Shown: piece by piece, positions 57,697-64,000 of the stretch | Layout of the letters: each line of letters begins with the position of its first letter | Numbering within the stretch: the stretch's first letter is position 1 | DNA from: Apodospora peruviana | Taxonomy: Eukaryota; Ascomycota; Sordariomycetes; Sordariales; Lasiosphaeriaceae | Direction of reading: 5' to 3' | Assembly: GCA_033439685.1 (NCBI GenBank) | Contig: JAUEDM010000001.1 | Coordinates: forward strand, 5,952,001 to 6,016,000 | DNA: 64,000 bases | The notes under the pieces: model-generated | The model's database searches: none | What the model saw: only the letters and a program-made list of their open reading frames with translations | What the model was told of the DNA's origin: nothing | Translations under genes and position numbers: made by a program

Positions 57697-60238
57697 GATG
57701 CCAGTTATAGTCAACAACAATAATTCTCAAGAATAGTAAAGCTGATCACCAAAATAATATAGGGTTGCTGCTCGATAACCGGGTACTTGAGTAACGGAAA
57801 GTTTGGCTACGCAAGAGACGCAAGCATGGGTCGATGTGATAGCAGAGAGGGTGAAAGGATCGGCAAAAGCAAGAAACAACAGAAGAATATCCTGAAAGTT
57901 CGTTGCTTATAATCTGGGGACAGAGTCCAGAGTAAATCAAACTGGAGGAAAGACAAGCCTGGCTCGTGGGTAGCCGAGGTGGTAGTGGTGCCTTGGAATG
58001 TGGGATCAGTGAAGTTCTGTCTAGTAGCCGTAGTCTAGAGGAAATTGCGCTGAACGTCATCCTCTGGCAGCATCCCTCAAAACTTGGGCGAGGTAATCCG
58101 TAGATTATATTGGGAATCCCGGCCTACACGCGTAGGTGGCAGGTGCTCTGGGACATCTGCAAAGAGGAAGGGGTTGGAACTGTCAGCTAAGACAATCGGA
58201 AGAACAGAACACGACCGCATTAGCGAGGACATGTATTGCTTCTGTGGTCGAGAACAGGAAGCAAGCGAGCTCACGACATCGCCGACCATCATGAGAAACG
58301 CAAGCACAGGATAGGTCGACCATATTCGGTCCTGTTGTGGCCTGCATCCTCGGGTGGACGCCATCAGGGGCAGGGGAAAGAATCTAGGATTCTCCAGTCA
58401 GAAGCAATGTCGAGACTCAGTTCTCAAGGGGGAAAGAAGCAAAAACGCATTGCTGCACGAGGGAAACTCGATCAACAAATGTGGTGGCCAGGAGCCTGCA
58501 AAGGCATAGATCGACACTGAGGCTGAATCCCGCAGTCTTGATTGGCAGTGGCTGTCGAGATTTGTCGGGCACTAAACTCACTAGCGGCAGTCCCAAGAGC
58601 TGGAGCTCAAAAAGACGATGGCGTCGACGATAGCAAAGGATGATAGCTGTGAGAAATCGAAATCACGTTCCGATTTTAGCCCGGCCCCGCGACAGCCGTG
58701 CCCTCGCGAGATCTTTCCTCTTTCCAAGTGGCCTGGAACCGTTCACTGGTGAGCGTGGTTTGATATCCGGAGAGCCTCAAGTTGCACAGCGTCACGTCAC
58801 CGACGACATCATGCCCAGAGTGAGGCTTCGGGGCTGAAAATGCACCCGTGGTTGAGCAGGAACACGAGAGCGAAGCTGGCAAGGCTGGATGGGCAAACGC
58901 GGAAACGAAGGCGCATGCGGTCGGTACGAGAACTTCATATCCCACAGAATGGTGATATGGTTGCAACAACTGCTGCTGGACTGCCTGGCTGAACTGACTG
59001 ACATTTCATCGCTTCAGTTGAAGGCGGCTGCGCCGTATCGGAGTGTGGAGGTACCGGTAGACTTGGAGGGGTAGAGATACGGGTTAGTGGTGGGTGCAGA
59101 CTCCGGCCTGGGGCTAACCTTGCCGCTGCGGATCTCGACACACTGATCTCCGATTTGCGCAGGAGCTTGTCTCCACCATCGAAATCTGGGGTTTGCTTTT
59201 TTGAAGGGTGCCGTGGGTTTCTTTGTACCCCATCATTTCGGCCATGGGAAGACCTGATGAGATATGGGAGAATCCCGACATTTCCACTTGCTTTTCTTGA
59301 GGTTAAAGGATTACTTGGATGAGCGAAAGACAAAAGACGAATTTGGGCCAACGATTGTGCTTCCACTCCTAGTGAAGTGGTGGCTTCCCGTCGGATACTC
59401 CAGCACACCCACTCGAGCTCGGCATGTGAACATTCCGACTGAGACACGCATGCGCTTGACGTTGAGACTCCCGTGGGAGCAAAAGTATATTTGCATTTTC
59501 AGGACTTATGCCAGAAACCTGGAGATGGTATTTATTACATGTACGTGTAAACACGCAGTCCGACGCAGAGCGAGCGACGATTATATTCTTCCCCGATATA
59601 TACTGTGTATACTAATGAACAGCACCTGGAAGTTTTGAACATCTTAAATCCTCCCGTCCGCAGTGCCGTTCAACAATCCAGCCCTTGCATGGACAGCCAC
59701 CAGATATTGTCTTACTTTGGCTAAGGTCTAGAATCTTTATATTTACTCTCCTGGGCTTCAAAATGTGAGTTGTCATTAAAAACTAGGTAGGTACCTACTG
59801 CATTGGTTCTTACCCCGCCCCCATCAAGCCCGAATTTCAGAGTCTCACTGACAGTTCTCACGAGGTTGGATGTCTCAGTCGCCTAAGTGTTCTCCTCGGT
59901 TATATTCTGTGCATTGAGTTTCACCTGTATCCATTGTCTTGGAAATATCCTACGATATCAACTATCTGTGTCGTCATACGGTCTGCCCACCACGCGTAAC
60001 TTGAGACTCGGACTCCTATGGCATATGTTGCGGTATAAAGATGCAGGTGGTATCTCACTTTCCTTCTCCACTACATGTTTGCACACTCCGAGGCAATTGT
60101 CCCAAGAAAGGTCCCATTTCCTCAACAAGACGTTGATGAGCTGTTGAGACATCAGCAAATTCAAGAGCCTTTTTTGCAATCTGGTCAAAGCCGCTGTCAA
60201 GTCGACGAACCCCAAGGCAGATAGAACCAACCACACAG
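57697..60238. other. 2.54 kb without a supported gene between Rax1-like and DUF1348 genes
   Basis: It should hold the Rax1-like promoter and the 3' UTR of the DUF1348 gene. Frames of 60-170 codons occur (58084-58314 plus, 58935-59447 minus and others), but none has domains, consistent codon use or splice partners. A TAGGTAGGTACCTA-type repeat is at about 59785-59798. Confidence 0.5.
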
Positions 60239-60874
60239 TTACCAATGTTTCTCGCTGATATCCACCGAATTGATATCGATGCCGTCCTTGAACCAGCGCT
60301 CCTCTTCCGAAATCCTAATGTCGTTACCACTCATCTGCCTCTTCTTCATCAGGCCGTTGTCGGCAAACGTCCAGTCCTCGAGACCATATGTCCGCCACCA
60401 TTGGCCAGACTTATCGTGGAATTCGTACCAAAACTGAACAGCGATCTTCAAAACGAGACAGGGTTGTTAATCAGTTTCGGTCAAACGTATTCCTTCATGC
60501 CACCGGTCTCTATCATGAAGAAAGCAGGATCGAGTGAAAACAAACCTTGTTATCAGTAAAAGCAAACAGTTCCTTGCGCAAGCGATAACCCTTCTCCCTG
60601 GCCCATTTCTCGGCGAGGAAGTCGACAATCTCCTTGCGGCCTTGCAAGAAAGTATCCCGGTTCCGCCAGATGGAGTCGGGCGTGTAAGCAAACTGGACCA
60701 CTTCGGGATTTCTGCGAAAAATGTGAGTTAAACAATGGTCTTGAATAAAAATAAATAAAAAAGGGGGAGAAATGAGTAATACCTAGTATTCCAGGCGTCT
60801 TGTGCGGCCTTGACCTTGTTCCGCGCTGTCTCGAGGGTAAAAGGGGGAAGGGGAGGTTTCGACTCGGTTGCCAT
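60239..60874 (-). CDS. DUF1348 / SnoaL-like small protein
   Basis: Three exons (60874-60783, 60711-60546, 60445-60239), with introns of 71 and 100 bp, give 154 residues. Motifs along the protein are PPFTLETARNKVKAAQDAWNT, VVQFAYTPDSIWRNRDTFLQG, REKGYRLRKELFAFTDNKIAVQFWYE (the last rebuilt at junction 2), W.RTYGLEDWTF, and ERWFKDGIDINSVDISEKHW at the C-terminus. This matches the conserved DUF1348 family, one-domain NTF2/SnoaL-fold proteins found in bacteria and fungi; the function is not known. Length fits the family. It is divergent from the peroxiredoxin gene. Confidence 0.88.
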
Positions 60875-61874
60875 GGCGACTGATACTCGGTGTGTGTTCA
60901 TTCGAGTGTGATGAGAAGAGTGATATCTTTATCTTGACTTGATCGTCTTGCCGGACTTTGAGTTTGCGTGAACGAGAGCAAGGAGCGGTTCACGAAGAGA
61001 GGGGCAAGTTTTTTTCACCAAAGAAATTCGTTCCCTTTAACTAGAATTTCCCGAATATTCTTTCACTACAAATGATCACGAAGTGAGGTGTGATGATGAT
61101 ACCCCAGGTCAACTATCGAAGAAAGGGTCCCGCTCTGTTGGCACAAAGGGCGCACAGCCGAGCCAACTCCGAGCTGCCCCTGAACTCGGGGGTTTGGACA
61201 AGTCAGTCAGCACCCTGCGGAACCGCGCAGGCGACACTGCATTTCCAGGGCGAGTTTCTTAGTAATAACCAGTTTCCATATGAGGTGAATACGCCGAGAA
61301 AGGTAGTTTGTTGTGTCCCTTATAAGCGTCTCTCGATACCTAGGAGAGGGGCCCGTAGACCACAACGGGCTGTATTTCTGGGCGTTAAACAGCAGAGGAC
61401 ATCCCCTCTGTTTCGTTGCCCCACGCAAGATTCAACACGGTCAAGTGACACTATAATCCGAAATGCTAAGTAGTGGGTTACGTTCGAGGATGAGAGCAGA
61501 GAGAACGAAGGATTCAGGTCGGTCTTTGCTTCCACAGGTCCAAGTCCGAACCGGACCGTACACGACCGATCTTCGGATACCGGCGAAGATTCCACTTGGG
61601 ACCAGTATTTGGAGCTTCGGATCCACCCGTATCGAGACACCAAGAAGGAGCTGGAGGACCGACCGAAAAAGACCCCGCTATGGCGCAAACAAATATCTAA
61701 GTCCGGTCGACTGCTTGACTTTGACTGCACCTTCCATCGTAGACACCGCTTCGATTTCAACCCCAGGTATTTCCGAACTTCAAGTTTTTATTTGCATTCT
61801 CTATTTTTGCGTGACACGCACACACTCACTTGCAATTTGCATACTAAAAAGAAGAGGTGATCAAAAAAGCAAAC
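60875..61874. promoter_or_regulatory. Shared 1.0-kb divergent promoter of DUF1348 gene (-) and peroxiredoxin gene (+)
   Basis: It lies head-to-head between two ATGs. Frames up to 146 codons on the minus strand (61320-61760) are unsupported. No binding sites are claimed. Confidence 0.5.
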
Positions 61875-62583
61875 ATGTCTGGTCTCAAAGCTGGCGATTC
61901 CTTCCCCGAGGGCGTAACCTTCACATATGTTCCCCCCACCGGCGACCTCAACGTCACCACGTGCGGCGTCCCCATCAAGTATCACGCCAGCAAGGGTATG
62001 TATACCACAATCGCCCAATATCAACTGCATCTCGTCTTATTTTTCATCGTTATGTAATGTCTAACGGCAAATATATAGAGTTCCAGGATAAGAAGGTCGT
62101 CGTCGTCGCCGTCCCCGGCGCCTTCACCCCGACCTGCCAGGAGCAGCACATCACCTCGTATCTCAGCAACCTCTCCGCACTGAAGGAGAAGGGCGTCGAC
62201 CAGGTCATCTTCATTGCCAGCAACGATGCCTGGGTTATGTCGGCCTGGGGCAAGGCCAACGGCATCAAGGACGAGTCAATCGTATGTCTCCTCTCATCCC
62301 CTCCCCCCCACCAAACAGACCAAATCCCCCATCATACGCTTCCAATATACCATTCCTGCCGTTTCTGTATCGACGGATCTCTCTGACATTCGACGATAAA
62401 ATACAGCTCTTCATGTCGGACGCAGGCACAGAGTTCAGCAAGTCTATCGGTTGGGTTAATGGCGACCGTACGTTGCGCTATGCCATCGTCGTGGACCACG
62501 GCAAGGTCGTCTACGCCGACATCGACGACGTTCGGGGGAGCATCGCCAAGTCGGGCGCTGAGGGTGTCTTGGCTAAGCTTTAA
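61875..62583 (+). CDS. Type II (Prx5-like) peroxiredoxin, PMP20/Asp f 3 type
   Basis: Three exons (61875-61995, 62079-62281, 62407-62583), with introns of 83 and 125 bp, give 166 residues. Motifs are LKAGDSFPEGVTF, HASKEFQDKKVV rebuilt at junction 1, VPGAFTPTCQEQH with the peroxidatic Cys60, a second Cys at 30 (VTTCGV), VIFIASNDAWVMSAWGK and ALFRAxx-like LFMSDAGTEFSKSIG. It ends in AKL, a likely type-1 peroxisomal targeting signal. The enzyme reduces peroxides with thiols. Cys30/Cys60 occupy the positions I recall for the functional pair in Aspergillus Asp f 3. Junction 2 joins DESI to LFMSD in frame. Assignment is firm; peroxisomal location is inferred from the last three residues. Confidence 0.92.
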
Positions 62584-63138
62584 AACGTCATAGAGGCCAG
62601 GCATATTTGCTTCAGGGCGAGAGCAAATTCATAGCATAGATACGTGCCCAATCAAGAGAATTAGACAAGGCCATAAATAAAGAGGCATATTGATACCGGG
62701 TTGAGGGTTACACCTGTATCGACATCTCACCACTGTCTAATCTCAGAAGTCAAAGTGGTTCGTCAAAGTGGTCCTCCAGGTTTATTTGTGTGTTTTTGTC
62801 TGTTCAGACGAGTGCATAAGTTGGCATTCTGTAAGCTACCCATGCAAATGTCATAATCCTTGGACAACGTGACGCTTCCATGCAACCGGCTGCTCTCTCG
62901 GATAAAAAAAACAAGTCATCTTTGTATCTTGTCTTGTGAGATAAGAAACCCTTCTAAGAGAGCTGAGCAGAGGCCGATAAATCAATTTAAAAAAAACCCG
63001 AGACCGACCAACCGACGACTCCGCGTTTTTCCTTTTGCCATCACGCAGACACACAAGGACCGCCCGCGACAAGACCAGTCATCCCAATCTTCCCACGTTC
63101 ACCTGTAAGACCACCCTAACTATCAAGACTGGGGTATC
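62584..63138. other. 555-bp convergent 3' region between peroxiredoxin and eL24
   Basis: Both 3' UTRs fall here. It is A-rich, with no supported gene. Confidence 0.6.
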
Positions 63139-64000
63139 TTAACGGGAGTGGATGGCAGCCTTCTGTTGCGCACCCTTCGCACCCTGCTTGGGGACGATCC
63201 GGCCCTTGGTGGCCGAGGCGTTCTTGGCCTTGTCAGCCTTCTTGGCAGCAGCGGCCGCCTGCTTCTTCTCCTTGCTCTCCTTGATGGCGGCCTGGCGGGC
63301 GGCACTCCGGGCCTCCGGGCGCATGGTGCGGCGCTCCTTGATCACATCGAGGGTAGCACCAACGATAGCACGCTGGGCCTTGACGGTGCGGCGAGTGCGC
63401 TTCTTGGCGACCTCCTGCAGTGGGTGTTAGCAAAGACATGCCTTCAATATCCCGCCATAATCGTGATCGCCTGTCCCCCGTTCCCCAAGACGCAATATCG
63501 CCGCCGTCTTTCTAGTTGCGAGGAGGAGATAATCCAGCGGGGGGGAAGTGGGATACAGGAAAGCGAGAGATATCGGGGGAATCGTACCTCAGAGATACCC
63601 TTGCGGTGTTGTCTGCGGAAGAGGACGGTCCATGAGATGCGGCGGGGGTTCTTGCGCTGCAGGAAGAGGGACTCGGACTTGCCGCACTGGAAGCGGAAGA
63701 CCTTGCTGTCGCCACGGACGTAGAGCTTGCCCTACAATCGAAGAAAACGAATAATGTTAGCCATTTGTTGCGCTTCCGAGATACCAATATTTCCTCCTGA
63801 GGCTGGTTTCGGTCGTCGTCGATCGGTCGGTCTGCAATTCGAGAGAGACACTTGTTGCCTAATCATTCCCATCCGTCGCGACCGACTCGACTCGACCCAG
63901 ACCCCAGGATACCTCCCCCATCGCAATTTTCCCTGCACATTTCGCAAACGGAATCGGGGAATGTACCTTTCCAGGGTAGATCCGCTGGCCGGAAAAGGTA
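63139..64000 (-). CDS. RPL24: 60S ribosomal protein eL24, partial (5' end outside window)
   Basis: Visible exons are 64000-63967 (continuing beyond the edge), 63731-63588 and 63414-63139, with introns of 235 and 173 bp. The protein reads TFSGQRIYPGK, then GKLYVRGDSKVFRFQCGKSE and RKNPRRISWTVLFRRQHRKG, then EVAKKRTRRTVKAQRAIVGA and a basic, Ala/Lys-rich helix. This is the eL24 family, a component of the large ribosomal subunit at the subunit interface. The ~150 visible residues lack only the first few, which would carry the start Met in the next window. The long introns are typical of fungal ribosomal protein genes. Confidence 0.95.

Noticed and set aside
1..64000. Transposable element or CRISPR content
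   Set aside because: No transposase, reverse transcriptase or integrase motifs, no long terminal or inverted repeats, and no regularly spaced repeat arrays were seen.

Overview
The window looks like nuclear DNA of a filamentous ascomycete (Pezizomycotina, most likely a Sordariomycete). Genes have short introns (44-235 bp, mostly 50-130) with GT...AG borders and CTAAC/CTGAC-type branch sites. Coding GC is moderately high. Several proteins are typical of this group: a NIMA kinase with the filamentous-fungal insert, a CNL1-type BLOC-1 subunit, an RGS/Rax1 protein, a FlbC-like C2H2 factor and a CE2-type secreted esterase. I found no rRNA, tRNA, CRISPR array, transposase or retroelement ORF.

Left half (1-24,300) is gene-poor. 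It has the 3' end of a probable COMPASS PHD-finger subunit (3-326), then about 11.9 kb without a convincing gene. A C2H2 zinc-finger regulator follows (12,261-13,272), then another ~5.9 kb without a gene. A six-exon secreted SGNH/CE2 esterase is on the minus strand (20,791-19,147), and a CNL1-like BLOC-1 subunit (23,693-24,259) lies behind a long leader.

Right half (25,900-64,000) is gene-dense. In order it holds NIMA kinase (-), ankyrin-BTB-BTB adaptor (+), Mup1-like methionine permease (+), D-arabinono-1,4-lactone oxidase (-), a zinc-knuckle protein of unknown role (-), meiotic kleisin Rec8 (+), Rab escort protein Mrs6 (-), exosome subunit Rrp43 (-), an alpha/beta hydrolase (-), complex I NDUFA2-type subunit (-), mitochondrial pyruvate carrier Mpc2 (+), pantothenate kinase (-), Rax1-like RGS membrane protein (-), a DUF1348/SnoaL-like protein (-), a peroxisomal-type peroxiredoxin (+) and the 3' part of ribosomal protein eL24 (-).

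Most genes are core eukaryotic housekeeping genes with no operon-like logic, but four head-to-head pairs share short upstream regions: NIMA/BTB, zinc-knuckle/Rec8, NDUFA2/Mpc2 and DUF1348/peroxiredoxin. All splice models were read by eye from donor, acceptor and branch-site sequence. For each complete multi-exon gene the exon lengths sum to a whole number of codons and the junctions restore family motifs where the family is recognised. I did not find a clear new multi-gene system. The best leads are the very long non-coding flanks of the C2H2 factor, a possible alternatively spliced tail on the esterase, a cysteine-rich cryptic exon near 45.5 kb, and the zinc-knuckle gene paired with Rec8.
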